Below, in pieces: positions 1-9,287 of a DNA stretch of 64,000 nt. Position 1 is the first letter of the stretch. Every line of letters begins with the position of its first letter. This DNA is from Nitrincola iocasae (GTDB taxonomy: Bacteria; Pseudomonadota; Gammaproteobacteria; Pseudomonadales; Balneatricaceae), in assembly GCF_008727795.1 (NCBI RefSeq), contig NZ_CP044222.1:1302001-1366000 (forward strand), written 5' to 3'. The notes under the pieces are model-generated. The model was not told the DNA's origin, ran no database searches, and saw only the letters and a list, made by a program, of their open reading frames with translations. The position numbers and the translations under genes are program-made.

Positions 1-1
1 T

Positions 2-451
2 TATTACCGTATTTCAGCTTTTCCCGTTATTCTACCGGCGTTGTCGGATCGACCTGAAGATCTTGGATTGTTGATTAACTCGCTGCTGGCGCGCATACCC
101 GGTGCCGAGCAGGTGAGTGTCACAGAGCAGGCAGTCAAGCTGTTACGTCAGTACAGTTTCCCTGGCAATATTCGCGAACTGCGAAATATTTTAGAGCGGG
201 GGATGTTGCTGACAGATGACGGCCGTATTGGCGTGCAGCATCTGCCACCTGAGTGTCTGCAAGTGATAGAAGCGGGTGAAGCGATACCCTATTCCGGTTT
301 CCCGGATGAAGAGGTCATTCCGCTCGATCAACTCGAGCGTTATTATCTGCAGCGCATCACATCCCGCTTCAGTGGCGATAACCGTTCATTGGCTGAGCGT
401 CTGGGAGTGAGTGAACGTACATTGTATCGTAAGTTAAGTCGGTTGAAATAA
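2..451 (+). CDS. sigma-54-dependent transcriptional activator, C-terminal part (5' end outside window)
   Basis: The reading frame is open from the first complete codon, so only the last 149 residues are visible. The first residues (YYRISAFPVILPAL, then S-DRPEDL) match the conserved stretch late in the AAA+ domain of NtrC-type activators. PGNIRELRNILERG follows at about residues 53-66, the usual end of the AAA+ domain. The C-terminus is a Fis-type helix-turn-helix (DNRSLAERLGVSERTLYRKL). It would bind upstream activating sequences and drive RNA polymerase-sigma-54. The N-terminal sensory domain is not in the window, so the signal is unknown. A TTG at position 41 could be mistaken for a start, but the homology continues upstream of it. 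Family call is certain; specific role unknown. Confidence 0.9.
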   Translation, partial: YYRISAFPVILPALSDRPEDLGLLINSLLARIPGAEQVSVTEQAVKLLRQYSFPGNIRELRNILERGMLLTDDGRIGVQHLPPECLQVIEAGEAIPYSGFPDEEVIPLDQLERYYLQRITSRFSGDNRSLAERLGVSERTLYRKLSRLK

Positions 452-608
452 ATAAAGCTTCCTGCAAACAGGTTGTAGCAGCAACTTATCTAGCTAGCGT
501 TTGTAGAGTAAAATGTTGTGATTCAGTGACCATACAATTCTGTGGGTATTGTTAATAGATGCGGCTAATACACTGGCGAATAATAAGTGATGAGGTTCAG
601 AGGGTATT

Positions 609-1364
609 ATGTTCAAAAAAATCCTAACGACAGGCATTGCGCTGACGCTGTTAAGTGGCTGTAATGCCGCCAATGTACAGCCGACAGCTGGTGATCCTGA
701 GGTGGTTGATACCGAGTTAGTTGATCCTCATAGCTCAGAAGGGCGTGCTGAACTGGCAGCCCAGTTAGGGGGAGGGTCCGTTGAACCGATTCAGGTTACT
801 CAGGGCGATATGTCCGGCAGTTTACAGAATCAGCTGGATCAACTGACCGGGCGCTTAACCCTGTTGCAAGAGCAAGTAATACAGATCCGCTCTCTGACGC
901 AGCAAACTCTGGAACAAAGCCAGATGAACATGACCCGTTTGCAAAGCCTGACTGATCCTCAGCTGCAGCAGGGACCCTCGGTAGCAGGTCAGGAGGAAGC
1001 GGACGCTGACTACCTGGAAAGTACTGTGAATGAAATTGATCAGGCGGTGGCTCAGTTGCTCTCCGCCATGAGTATGCAGTCACCTCAGATGGGGGAAGCA
1101 TCGGGCCCCTACCGGATTGCCACGGCCTTCACTCGAAATGGCTGGATATTGGTACGTTTTCATGCCCAGACAGGTGAAACCTGGCTGGCAGATAACAATA
1201 ACTGGCAGGCGTTACGTGACACAGCCAGTCTGAACCCATCAAGTTATGAGGTGCAGATTGAGCGGGCAGATACAGATACCAAGGGCTATGTCGCTGTGCG
1301 TATTGATAAACGAGACGGACGCAGCTGGTGGCTTAATGATGACACCTGGCAGGTGTTGAATTGA
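609..1364 (+). CDS. predicted lipoprotein with coiled-coil segment and two WxxVR-type repeats
   Basis: 251 residues. The N-terminus is a short lipoprotein signal (MFKKILTTGIALTLLSGC) with the lipobox ending at Cys18, so the mature protein should be lipid-anchored. Residues about 70-115 are Q/L-rich and look coiled coil. The C-terminal third holds two copies of a 22-residue pattern, G-[WY]-x2-V-R-x5-G-x-[ST]-W-x6-W, encoded at 1140-1205 and 1284-1349. A clear RBS (AGAGGGT) precedes the ATG. The stop codon shares one base with the start of epmC (TGATG), so the two are probably cotranslated. I do not recognise the family; the repeats suggest a small beta-rich module, but no function can be given. 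Confidence 0.8.
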   Translation: MFKKILTTGIALTLLSGCNAANVQPTAGDPEVVDTELVDPHSSEGRAELAAQLGGGSVEPIQVTQGDMSGSLQNQLDQLTGRLTLLQEQVIQIRSLTQQTLEQSQMNMTRLQSLTDPQLQQGPSVAGQEEADADYLESTVNEIDQAVAQLLSAMSMQSPQMGEASGPYRIATAFTRNGWILVRFHAQTGETWLADNNNWQALRDTASLNPSSYEVQIERADTDTKGYVAVRIDKRDGRSWWLNDDTWQVLN

Positions 1365-1903
1365 TGTCAGAGCATGACTACCAGGACTTGATCCGCATTT
1401 TTAATCAATGCTTTGAGGCCGACTATAACACCCGCCTGGTGCGTGGTGATGATGAGCCGATTTACCTTCCGGCTGATGCTGAACGAACTTACCATGCTAT
1501 CTATTTTGCCCATGGTTTTTATAGCAGTGGCTTGCACGAAATCGCCCACTGGCTGATAGCCGGTCCTCAGCGGCGCTTCTTAGAAGACTTTGGCTATTGG
1601 TATGAACCGGATGGTCGTAGTGCAGCCCAGCAAGCCGAATTTGAACGGGTGGAGGTGAAACCTCAGGCAACCGAGTGGATACTGGCTGATGCAGCCGGTT
1701 TCCGCTTTCGTGTCAGTAGCGATAATCTTAATGGCGAAGTCACGGATAACAGTGCCTTTAAACAGGCCGTGTATGAGCAAGTGGGTGCGTATATCCAGCA
1801 AGGGTTGCCTGAGCGCACGGCATGCTTGCGTGACGCTCTATGTCATTTTTACAAGACTCCCATCAACCTGTGTTACAGTCGATTTGACCTGACAACCCTT
1901 TAA
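1364..1903 (+). CDS. epmC: elongation factor P hydroxylase EpmC (YfcM)
   Basis: 179 residues, matching E. coli YfcM throughout: RLVRGDDEPIYLPADAE near residue 25, the metal-binding-type FAHGFYSSGLHEIAHW near residue 50, then DFGYWYEPDGR and VEVKPQATEW. EpmC hydroxylates the beta-lysylated lysine of elongation factor P, the last step of the EpmA/EpmB/EpmC modification that helps ribosomes through polyproline stretches. epmA and epmB are not nearby. A TTG three bases upstream is possible, but the ATG at 1364 is preferred because it gives a one-base TGATG overlap with the lipoprotein gene. Cytoplasmic. Confidence 0.95.
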   Translation: MSEHDYQDLIRIFNQCFEADYNTRLVRGDDEPIYLPADAERTYHAIYFAHGFYSSGLHEIAHWLIAGPQRRFLEDFGYWYEPDGRSAAQQAEFERVEVKPQATEWILADAAGFRFRVSSDNLNGEVTDNSAFKQAVYEQVGAYIQQGLPERTACLRDALCHFYKTPINLCYSRFDLTTL

Positions 1904-1927
1904 ACCGCTTAAAACCACGGAGTAGGC

Positions 1928-2479
1928 ATGCGCAACCTGCAGGCTAACACCACACCCTGGGACGACTGGATGCCCTTAGATCACCCGGCATTGCTGACAG
2001 GGTTTCGCTGTGACCACCGTGAGAGCCTGGTTGAGTCCACTGAACCTGCCTGGCGCTATAGATTGGTGCAGCTGTCAGAATCAGCCAATGAATTCACCTG
2101 GTGTCTGTATGCGCTGGATCAGGCGCAAAGCAAAACCTATGTGCTGGGTGTCTTTGATACCCGTGACCAGGCAGAATTTTTCCTGGCGCTGCATAGCGAA
2201 AATCCCCTCAAAGTTCCCGCATTACTTACCGACGAGCTGCAGTGGCCACTGCTTGAATTGAATGCTGACGGGCAGTTGCTCAGAGCCAGGTATCAGGGTG
2301 TTTATAAGGTGGGGCTTAAATCCTATCGTGTGCAGATAGATGAAGAGTCTGGCTTGTTTACGCTTGCGTATGTTGATCGCTACCATACTGAATATCTGGG
2401 CGAAGCTGCCGAAAAAGAAGCCTGTCTGATGATCTACAGCCACTTCGACGCGCGTCTGCGTGGCTGTAAGATGTGTTAG
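1928..2479 (+). CDS. conserved hypothetical protein ending in CKMC
   Basis: 183 residues, soluble, no signal peptide or membrane segment. A good RBS (GGAG, 6 nt) precedes the ATG. I recognise no family. The chain is rich in aromatic and acidic residues, with alternating beta-type stretches (SYRVQIDEESGLFTLAYVDR near residue 125). It ends in a compact motif, YSHFDARLRGCKMC, whose paired cysteines could bind a metal or form a disulfide. The same C-terminal coding sequence recurs in decayed form at 9229-9273, about 6.8 kb downstream. Position between epmC and a gamma-glutamylcyclotransferase-like gene gives no clear functional hint. Confidence 0.75.
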   Translation: MRNLQANTTPWDDWMPLDHPALLTGFRCDHRESLVESTEPAWRYRLVQLSESANEFTWCLYALDQAQSKTYVLGVFDTRDQAEFFLALHSENPLKVPALLTDELQWPLLELNADGQLLRARYQGVYKVGLKSYRVQIDEESGLFTLAYVDRYHTEYLGEAAEKEACLMIYSHFDARLRGCKMC

Positions 2480-2517
2480 GCTCAGACTGATCTGTTGCAC
2501 AGTGGATGGTATTAGAG

Positions 2518-3324
2518 ATGTTTCGCTATTTTGGTTTTGGATCAAACATGAATCTGACCTCCTTGCGGGCGAAAGGCGTTGAACCTTTGGCCTCCCGGCG
2601 TGCGGTTTTGCATGGTTGGCGATTGCGTTTTAATGTGCAGCATTTCTTTCGTCATGAGGGTGGGGTCGGCAATATAGAACCTACCGGTAACCCGGATGAT
2701 AAAGTGCTTGGGGTTCTCCATTACTGTCCTGATGAGTCACTGGGCTCGCTGGATGCGATGGAGGCCTGTGGCCATGGTTATGATCGTATTACCCTGGATG
2801 TAGAGATCGGTGATGAACAGCTGAGTGCATATACTTATGTGGGGATGGCAGAATTTATCAAGAACGACTGCCTGCCTACACAGCGCTATCTCAATCTGCT
2901 GATCGAGGGGGCAAGATCGATGGGTTTAGCGTCAGATTTTATCGCTCACCTCAGTACGCATCCTGTTCATCAGCCGGAAACTTATCCTCTGTTTACCCCT
3001 CCGGCTGGCGATTACCCTGTTTTTAATGAGGTTTCGTTGCGCCATTATCCGCTGTATACAGCCCTGTATGGGGCTGTTTTTGATATGTCGGCAGCACGGC
3101 CGTTACATGCTTATCTGAAAGTTTTTTTTGGCGGCCGGGATATGACCCTGTTTCACCTTAAACGGCTTGATAGCAGCCAGGGTAATGAAACCATTGAGGA
3201 TATTCGTTATGGCCGCCTCAATGAAGCCCATCAGTACTACCTTAATTGCTATCTGAATGAATATGCAAGAGAGTATCGTTACGTGGGTCATTTCGATTAC
3301 AACGTTGTCTCCAACACAGGGTAA
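2518..3324 (+). CDS. gamma-glutamylcyclotransferase-like (AIG2/GGCT fold) protein
   Basis: 268 residues from this start. The N-terminus has the GGCT-family signature YFGFGSNM, the loop that holds the substrate gamma-glutamyl group. The expected acidic catalytic residue is probably in DAMEACGHGYDR at about residue 82-93. Family members cyclise gamma-glutamyl-amino acids or related amines to 5-oxoproline. The C-terminal ~110 residues extend beyond the usual ~150-residue domain and are unfamiliar. An ATG at 2506 is four codons upstream; 2518 is preferred because it has TTAGAG just upstream and starts the fold immediately. Followed after 11 nt by a hydrolase-like gene, so probably cotranscribed. 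Confidence 0.8.
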   Translation: MFRYFGFGSNMNLTSLRAKGVEPLASRRAVLHGWRLRFNVQHFFRHEGGVGNIEPTGNPDDKVLGVLHYCPDESLGSLDAMEACGHGYDRITLDVEIGDEQLSAYTYVGMAEFIKNDCLPTQRYLNLLIEGARSMGLASDFIAHLSTHPVHQPETYPLFTPPAGDYPVFNEVSLRHYPLYTALYGAVFDMSAARPLHAYLKVFFGGRDMTLFHLKRLDSSQGNETIEDIRYGRLNEAHQYYLNCYLNEYAREYRYVGHFDYNVVSNTG

Positions 3325-3335
3325 GGAATAAAGTC

Positions 3336-4052
3336 ATGGATCAGTTTCCAGAAGCACTACCGCACGGCTCCATCGAAGAAGTTTTTCCTGATGTTTTTTT
3401 TGTCAGCGGCGCTATGGAAACGGTTCTGCAGCAGATGGATTGGCAGTTCAGCCGCAATATGACGGTGGTCCGTGAGGGTGATCGCCTGGTGATTATTAAC
3501 AGTGTACGCCTGAGCGATGAGGGGCTTGCTGCACTGGATCAGTTGGGAAAAGTCACCGATGTGGTCCGGTTGGGCTGTTTGCATGGGCGGGATGATATGT
3601 TTTATGTCGATCGCTATGACGCGACCTACTGGACGTTACCAGGGGTTGAGTCGGACGCTGACTCAAGAGAGGTTAAACTACTGACTGAAGATGGCCCATT
3701 ACCCATTTCCGACGCCTCTCTGTTTAGCTTCCAGACCACTCAGATGCCAGAAGTTATTCTTCGTATCGACCGTGCAGGAGGTATTCTGATCGCCTGCGAT
3801 GCATTACAAAACTGGCTGGCACCCGACGAGTTCTTCTCAGATGCTTCCCGGGAGCTGATGCAGCAGATGCAGTTCTTTACGCCGGCAAATCTGGGCCCGG
3901 TATGGTTGCAGGCAGCGACGCCAGCGGCAGAGGACTTTGAGCGGTTGAAGGAGCTGTCTTTTAAGCATGCTCTGTGCGGCCATGGGGAACCTCTGCGGAA
4001 TACCGCTTATGAGGATTATCACGCGACATTCAGCCGTATATTCGCTATATAA
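3336..4052 (+). CDS. metallo-beta-lactamase-fold-like protein, metal ligands incomplete
   Basis: 238 residues, soluble. The layout resembles small MBL-fold hydrolases: paired beta-strands at the start (DVFFVSGAM, then TVVREGDRLVIINSVRL), a middle GCLHGRDD turn where HxHxDH is expected, a GGILIACDALQNW strand and a terminal CGHGEPL loop. The classical HxHxDH is not present (only one His in GCLHGRDD), so catalysis by the usual two-metal mechanism is doubtful. RBS AAGGAA precedes the ATG. It lies 11 nt after the GGCT-like gene and 21 nt before the large signalling gene, consistent with one transcript. Fold assignment is by pattern only. Confidence 0.55.
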   Translation: MDQFPEALPHGSIEEVFPDVFFVSGAMETVLQQMDWQFSRNMTVVREGDRLVIINSVRLSDEGLAALDQLGKVTDVVRLGCLHGRDDMFYVDRYDATYWTLPGVESDADSREVKLLTEDGPLPISDASLFSFQTTQMPEVILRIDRAGGILIACDALQNWLAPDEFFSDASRELMQQMQFFTPANLGPVWLQAATPAAEDFERLKELSFKHALCGHGEPLRNTAYEDYHATFSRIFAI

Positions 4053-4073
4053 GCTGCCGCAGGGAGATTTTGC

Positions 4074-7000
4074 GTGAATCAGCCTGCGCTACAGCTTCCG
4101 GGTTATGAAACCGGATCGATCATCTCTCGTTCCGTTGGACGGGTGGTTTATCGTGCCCGCCGCCTTGAGGATGGGGCTGAAGTAGCAGTTGAAACACTTG
4201 ATGTCGAATTCCCGGATCGTCAGCAAGTGGCTGAAATTCGGCGTGAAGGTGAGATTGCGCAACGACTGACGGAGATTGCCGGCGTGCGTAAGGTGCATGC
4301 CGTAATTGCCCATGGTAGCGGCAACCTGGCCCTGGTTTGTGAACGGTTTGAAAGCTCCCTGAAAAGCTGCCTTGCCCGCAATGGGGGAGGCGGCGTGTCT
4401 TTGGCTGAGTTTTTCGATATTGCGCTGAGTCTTACGCAAACACTGGATGGGATTCATAGTCAGGGTATTGTGCATAAAGCACTGACTTCCGCCAATGTGC
4501 TGTTTAATCCAAAAGATGGTGCGATTGGATTGGCGGGCTTTACTATCGCTTCTGAGCTGGACCGGGAGCGGCAGGCTATGCAGATTTCCCGTTACGTCGA
4601 GGGTCCGTTACCCTATATCTCGCCGGAACAGACAGGGCGAACTAATCGTGACCTGGATTACCGTTCCGATTATTACTCACTGGGTGTATTGCTTTTTGAA
4701 CTGCTCACCGGAGAGTGGCCCTTTTATGCTGATAACCTGCTTGAATGGGTGCACAGCCATATAAGCCGTGCCCCGAAGGCTCCCCACGAGATTGATGCAG
4801 ATATTCCTGAGGCTGTATCCGCCATAATACTGAAACTGTTATCAAAAAGCCCGGAGGTTCGTTATCAGAGTGCCGGGGGGCTGATTCACGATCTGAGCTA
4901 TTGTGCTGACCGGCTGATGGCGGGGGTCAGGCTCGAGCCCTTCGAGCTGGGCAAAAAAGATAGCGTTCAGACGTTCCTGATTCCGCAAAAACTCTATGGC
5001 CGCGAACAGGAGATTGAGCAACTGTTTGAACTGTTTGAAGCCGTGACGGCGGGCAGTAATATCTTCTGCCTGGTTCATGGCTACTCCGGGGTTGGAAAAT
5101 CATCACTGGTAAATGAGATTGACCAGCCCATCGTCAGAGAACGGGGCTTCTTTGTACAAAGTAAGTTTGAGCAGTTTCAACAGAGCGATGCCTATCGCGT
5201 TTTATCCGCCAGCTTCCGGGGACTGGTGCAACAGATCCTCGCTGAACCTGAGAAGCAGCTGCTGGAATGGCGCAAACGCCTGCTGGAGGCATTATCGCCG
5301 AATGCCGGACTGGTTATTGATTTAGTGCCTGAGCTGGAGCTGATTATCGGGCCGCAGCCTGTTGTGGTCACACTGCCGCCTGCGGAGGCCAGAAACCGGC
5401 TGCAGATGGTTTTGGCTGCGTTTCTTCGCGTGTTCGCCAGTGAGGGTCATCCGGTGGTGCTGTTCCTTGATGACCTGCAGTGGAGTGATGTCCCTACACT
5501 CGATTTTTTACGCCGCCTGGTGACAGCCAGGGAGATGAGTCACCTGCTGCTGATCGCGGCGTATCGTGATCATGAAGTGGGTGCGGGTCATCCTGTACGT
5601 TTACTGCTGGATGAGCTGTCTGATCGGGATAATATTCATCATCTTCCCCTCGGGTTGCTGGATCGGGGCTCGGTGGCGTGCATGGTGTCTGAAACCTTGT
5701 CTCGTGATATCGATCAGGTCCAGCCTCTGAGTGACATGATCTATGAAAAGGCCCAGGGGAATCCTTTTTTTACTAATGAGCTGCTGCGTCAACTTCATAA
5801 AGAGGGTGTAATCCATGCTGACCCGGTGAGTGGCGAATGGCGCTGGGATTCAGATGCCGCCCGTTGGTCGGGAGTCAGCGGTGATGTGGTTGAGTTTATG
5901 GTGGATAACCTAAAGCGATTTGCGCCTGACACTCAGCGAGTACTGCAGCTGGCAGCCTGTATTGGTGGCACGTTTGATCTGCATATGCTCTCCGCTATCT
6001 ATGAATCCTCACCCGAAGCAACCGCCACCGCACTGTTACCAGCGCTCAAACAGCACACCGTACAGCCTCTTAACAGTGACTATCGGCTGGTAGGGAAAAG
6101 TCCGACAGCGGGCTGTGGAGAGACCCTGGCGTTTAATCCCGTCTATCGATTTCAGCATGACCGGGTGCAGCAGGCTGCTTACGCATTGATCGATCTGGCG
6201 CAGTTGCCGGATGTTCATCTTTCGGTAGGGTGCTTAATGTTGCGTCATGCTGGTCAGCAGGTACCCGATGAGAGGCTGATTGATATTGTGGGCCACCTGA
6301 ATGAAGGGCGTGGCTTGATAACCTCGCCGGATGAACGTCTGTTTCTGTCGCAGCTTAATCTGCGTGCCGGTATACGGGCCAAATACGCCTCAGCCTATGA
6401 GGCTGCGCTTAACTATCTGAGGATTAGTGCCGAGCTGCTACCCGATGATCCCTGGCAAACCTTGCCTGAGGTGATGCGAAGCCTGGCGCAGGAAACCCAG
6501 CAGTGTGCCTATCTGACCGGTCGGATAGACGAGGCGGATGAATGGATTGAGGTGATGCTGAGTAATGCTCAGTCTAATCTTGAACGGGGGGATATCCTGG
6601 CTATCCGGACCCGCCAGTATGCAACACTGGGTCGCATGGAGGATTCCATCGCCTCAGCGATTCAGGGACTGATTATTCTGGGTGTGGAGTTTTTGCAAAA
6701 TCCTGCAGCAGAGGATATCACCGAGGAAAGGCGCAAGGTCGCTGAGAACTTAGGCGGTCGGATGATTGCTGAACTGGTAAATGATAAGCAGGTTGATGAT
6801 CCTGCAGCACATATAGCGATGCGGTTACTGATGGAGATCTTTGCCGCTGCTTTCTTGTCAGGCAGTGGCAATCTGTTTCCCTATCTCGTAACCAAAGCGG
6901 TGAATCTCTCTTTGCGTTATGGCAATTGCCCCGAAACTGCATTTGCCTACGCCGCCTACGGGATGTTGCTGTGCGGTGAGTACGATGAGCCTGAAGAGGG

Positions 7001-9155
7001 GTTTCAGTATGCCAGTGCCGGATTAGCGATCAACGAAAAGCTGGATGATCTTGGTTTGCGGGCACGGGTAATCTATGTGTATGCGATGTTTGTACACCAC
7101 TGGAGCCGCTCCTGGTCCAGCCTGACCTCCTGGTTTCGCAAAGGGATTGAAGCAGGCTATCAGTCCGGTGATCTTCTTTATCTTGCCTACAGTGCTCAGG
7201 ATTGTGTGATTTGGGATCCCTCTATGGATCTGGAAACTGCTCACCGGTTACATGCAGATAATATGGAAATAGTAGGCGAATGTGCCTACCAGGACTCCTG
7301 GGATTCCGGCTCTCTTTTCCTGCAGTTACAGCGTAACTTGTTGGGTCTTACGGATGCCCCTTGTTCGTTAAGCGATCATCAATTTGACGAAACGGCCTGC
7401 CTTGAGGGTATGCGTCAGCGCCAGTTTATGACCGGGATCGCTAACTATCACATTTACAGTGCGGAGATCTGTTTCCTTTACGGCCAATATGAGCGGGCGC
7501 TGGAACACGTCCTGGCTCAGGATGGGCTGGTAAAGTCGGTTATGTCGCTGCCTCAACTGGTGCGTTTCTATATTATTGCGTTTCTCACTCGGGCAACCCT
7601 GTTCTCCGAGATGGGGGTAGAACAACAGGGGGAAACCCGGGCCAGATTAGTGTGTGATCATACGCGAATGAAACGCTGGGCTGAGAGTTGCGAGATAAAT
7701 TTCCGCCATCTTCAGTATTTGATGGAAGCCGAACTGGAACGACTTGACGGCCATTATGAGGTTGCGCTTGAGCGTTACGATCTAGCCATTGATGCGGCAC
7801 GACACAGTGGCTTTCTGCGGGATGAGGCGGTCGCTTGCGAGCGTGCGGCGCGTCATCTTTTATCGACGGGTCGCAGGCGTTCTGCTGAGGGGTACATACG
7901 TGCGGCGCACCGGATATTTGATCGATGGGGAGCTCATCGCAAAGTTGAGTTACTGGAGCAGGAATTTCCAGTGTTACGGGAGCTGTCTCCTGTAGCCAAT
8001 ACGGCTTATATCAGAGGTGAGGTGGGTGATCTGGATCTTGCTTCTGTTATGAAAGCGTCCCGGGAGATCTCTGGAGAGATGATCCTCGACCTGTTGTTAA
8101 AAAAGACCATGGCGATTTTACTGGAAAACGCCGGTGGACAGTGGGGTTGTCTGATTGTAAAAGGTGATGAGGGGTTAGTCGTAGAGGTCAGCACACTCCC
8201 GGAAAGAGGAGCATCGACAGCCAGCAGGCCGGTTAGATCTCTGGTGCCAGATAGTCAAGGAACACCAGTTTTCCTGCCGGTAACACTGATTAGTCAGGTA
8301 TTGCACAGTGGTGAGGCTGTAGTACTCCATGATCTGTCTGCTGACAGTGCCTTTGCGAAGGATCCTTATGTCCTTGAAGTTCAGCCTGTGTCGGTACTCT
8401 GTATACCAATTCTTCGGGAACGTTTTGTGGGTGTTCTCTATATTGAGAATAACCATGCCAGTGGTGTTTTCACCTCAGAACGTGTTCAGGTTATTCGTCT
8501 TCTCGCGGCGCAGGCATCGGTTGCGATTGAAAACGCACGTCTCTATGAGCAAGTACAGTATTACATCCGCACGCTTGAAGATAAGGTTGTCGAACGCACA
8601 GCCAGTCTGGAACAACTTAATCTGGAGCTGCAGGCACTGGCTGAGTGTGATGGTCTGACCGGCGTGGCTAACCGTCGCAAGGGTGATCTCTACCTGAGTG
8701 AGGTATGGAAACGTTTGCAACGCGAGAAGAAGCCGTTGTCCGTGATCATGCTTGATGTTGATCACTTTAAAGCGTTCAACGACAACTATGGGCATCAGGC
8801 GGGTGACGATTGTCTGATTGCGGTAGCGCAAAAGGTACGGGAAAACCTGCTCAGGCCATCCGACCTGGTTGTTCGTTATGGCGGTGAAGAGTTTATGCTT
8901 ATCCTGCCGGATACAGATAATGAAGGCGCCGCCATTGTGGGCGAAACCGTTAGGCGAGCCGTGGAGGCGATGGCGATTGTGCATGAACATTCCTCCGCAG
9001 GCTCAGTCGTTACTGTCAGTGCTGGCGTGGCGACCAGGGTGCCTCGGAGACTGGATAGTTCAGACATACTGGTGCGTGAAGCCGATATAGCCCTCTATCG
9101 TGCCAAACGACTGGGGCGTAATCAGGTACAGCAGCAGCCGAATTTCTGCCCATGA
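4074..9155 (+). CDS. giant hybrid signalling protein: pseudokinase, AAA/TPR-type middle, GAF, GGDEF diguanylate cyclase
   Basis: 1693 residues from a GTG with RBS AGGGAG. Residues about 10-280 form a Ser/Thr-kinase fold that has lost its catalytic residues: VAVE40 in place of VAIK, HKA136 in place of HRD and GFT (155-157) in place of DFG. The YISPEQTGR and SDYYSLGVLLFELLTG segments are intact. An AAA-type ATPase follows, with Walker A GYSGVGKSS near 335 and Walker B VVLFLDDLQW near 465, then a long helical region. A GAF domain covers about 1330-1490, then a coiled coil and a GGDEF domain with RYGGEEF near 1600. RPSD precedes by five residues, the usual c-di-GMP inhibitory site. Expected output is c-di-GMP synthesis gated by the upstream domains; the ligand is unknown. 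Confidence 0.9.
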   Translation: MNQPALQLPGYETGSIISRSVGRVVYRARRLEDGAEVAVETLDVEFPDRQQVAEIRREGEIAQRLTEIAGVRKVHAVIAHGSGNLALVCERFESSLKSCLARNGGGGVSLAEFFDIALSLTQTLDGIHSQGIVHKALTSANVLFNPKDGAIGLAGFTIASELDRERQAMQISRYVEGPLPYISPEQTGRTNRDLDYRSDYYSLGVLLFELLTGEWPFYADNLLEWVHSHISRAPKAPHEIDADIPEAVSAIILKLLSKSPEVRYQSAGGLIHDLSYCADRLMAGVRLEPFELGKKDSVQTFLIPQKLYGREQEIEQLFELFEAVTAGSNIFCLVHGYSGVGKSSLVNEIDQPIVRERGFFVQSKFEQFQQSDAYRVLSASFRGLVQQILAEPEKQLLEWRKRLLEALSPNAGLVIDLVPELELIIGPQPVVVTLPPAEARNRLQMVLAAFLRVFASEGHPVVLFLDDLQWSDVPTLDFLRRLVTAREMSHLLLIAAYRDHEVGAGHPVRLLLDELSDRDNIHHLPLGLLDRGSVACMVSETLSRDIDQVQPLSDMIYEKAQGNPFFTNELLRQLHKEGVIHADPVSGEWRWDSDAARWSGVSGDVVEFMVDNLKRFAPDTQRVLQLAACIGGTFDLHMLSAIYESSPEATATALLPALKQHTVQPLNSDYRLVGKSPTAGCGETLAFNPVYRFQHDRVQQAAYALIDLAQLPDVHLSVGCLMLRHAGQQVPDERLIDIVGHLNEGRGLITSPDERLFLSQLNLRAGIRAKYASAYEAALNYLRISAELLPDDPWQTLPEVMRSLAQETQQCAYLTGRIDEADEWIEVMLSNAQSNLERGDILAIRTRQYATLGRMEDSIASAIQGLIILGVEFLQNPAAEDITEERRKVAENLGGRMIAELVNDKQVDDPAAHIAMRLLMEIFAAAFLSGSGNLFPYLVTKAVNLSLRYGNCPETAFAYAAYGMLLCGEYDEPEEGFQYASAGLAINEKLDDLGLRARVIYVYAMFVHHWSRSWSSLTSWFRKGIEAGYQSGDLLYLAYSAQDCVIWDPSMDLETAHRLHADNMEIVGECAYQDSWDSGSLFLQLQRNLLGLTDAPCSLSDHQFDETACLEGMRQRQFMTGIANYHIYSAEICFLYGQYERALEHVLAQDGLVKSVMSLPQLVRFYIIAFLTRATLFSEMGVEQQGETRARLVCDHTRMKRWAESCEINFRHLQYLMEAELERLDGHYEVALERYDLAIDAARHSGFLRDEAVACERAARHLLSTGRRRSAEGYIRAAHRIFDRWGAHRKVELLEQEFPVLRELSPVANTAYIRGEVGDLDLASVMKASREISGEMILDLLLKKTMAILLENAGGQWGCLIVKGDEGLVVEVSTLPERGASTASRPVRSLVPDSQGTPVFLPVTLISQVLHSGEAVVLHDLSADSAFAKDPYVLEVQPVSVLCIPILRERFVGVLYIENNHASGVFTSERVQVIRLLAAQASVAIENARLYEQVQYYIRTLEDKVVERTASLEQLNLELQALAECDGLTGVANRRKGDLYLSEVWKRLQREKKPLSVIMLDVDHFKAFNDNYGHQAGDDCLIAVAQKVRENLLRPSDLVVRYGGEEFMLILPDTDNEGAAIVGETVRRAVEAMAIVHEHSSAGSVVTVSAGVATRVPRRLDSSDILVREADIALYRAKRLGRNQVQQQPNFCP

Positions 9156-9195
9156 ATAAGTGTCTAGGGTGATGGTTGGTTAGTTAAACTAGTGA

Positions 9196-9273
9196 ATTGA
9201 AGGCCAAGGTTTTCGATACGTTATGCGATACAGCCACTTCGACACATATCGACGTGGCTGCAAGATGTGCTAA
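9196..9273 (+). pseudogene. detached 3'-end remnant of the CKMC hypothetical gene (1928-2479)
   Basis: In this frame the sequence ends YSHFDTYRRGCKMC followed by TAA, against YSHFDARLRGCKMC and TAG at the end of the 1928-2479 gene. Fifteen bases from TACAGCCACTTCGAC are identical, and GGCTG and AAGATGTG are shared further on. The frame is closed by TGA just upstream and there is no start with an RBS, so this is not an expressed gene. It sits between the giant GGDEF gene and the convergent copper genes, so 2480-9190 is bracketed by two copies of one gene tail. Confidence 0.65.
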
Positions 9274-9287
9274 CTTCAGTTGATGCT

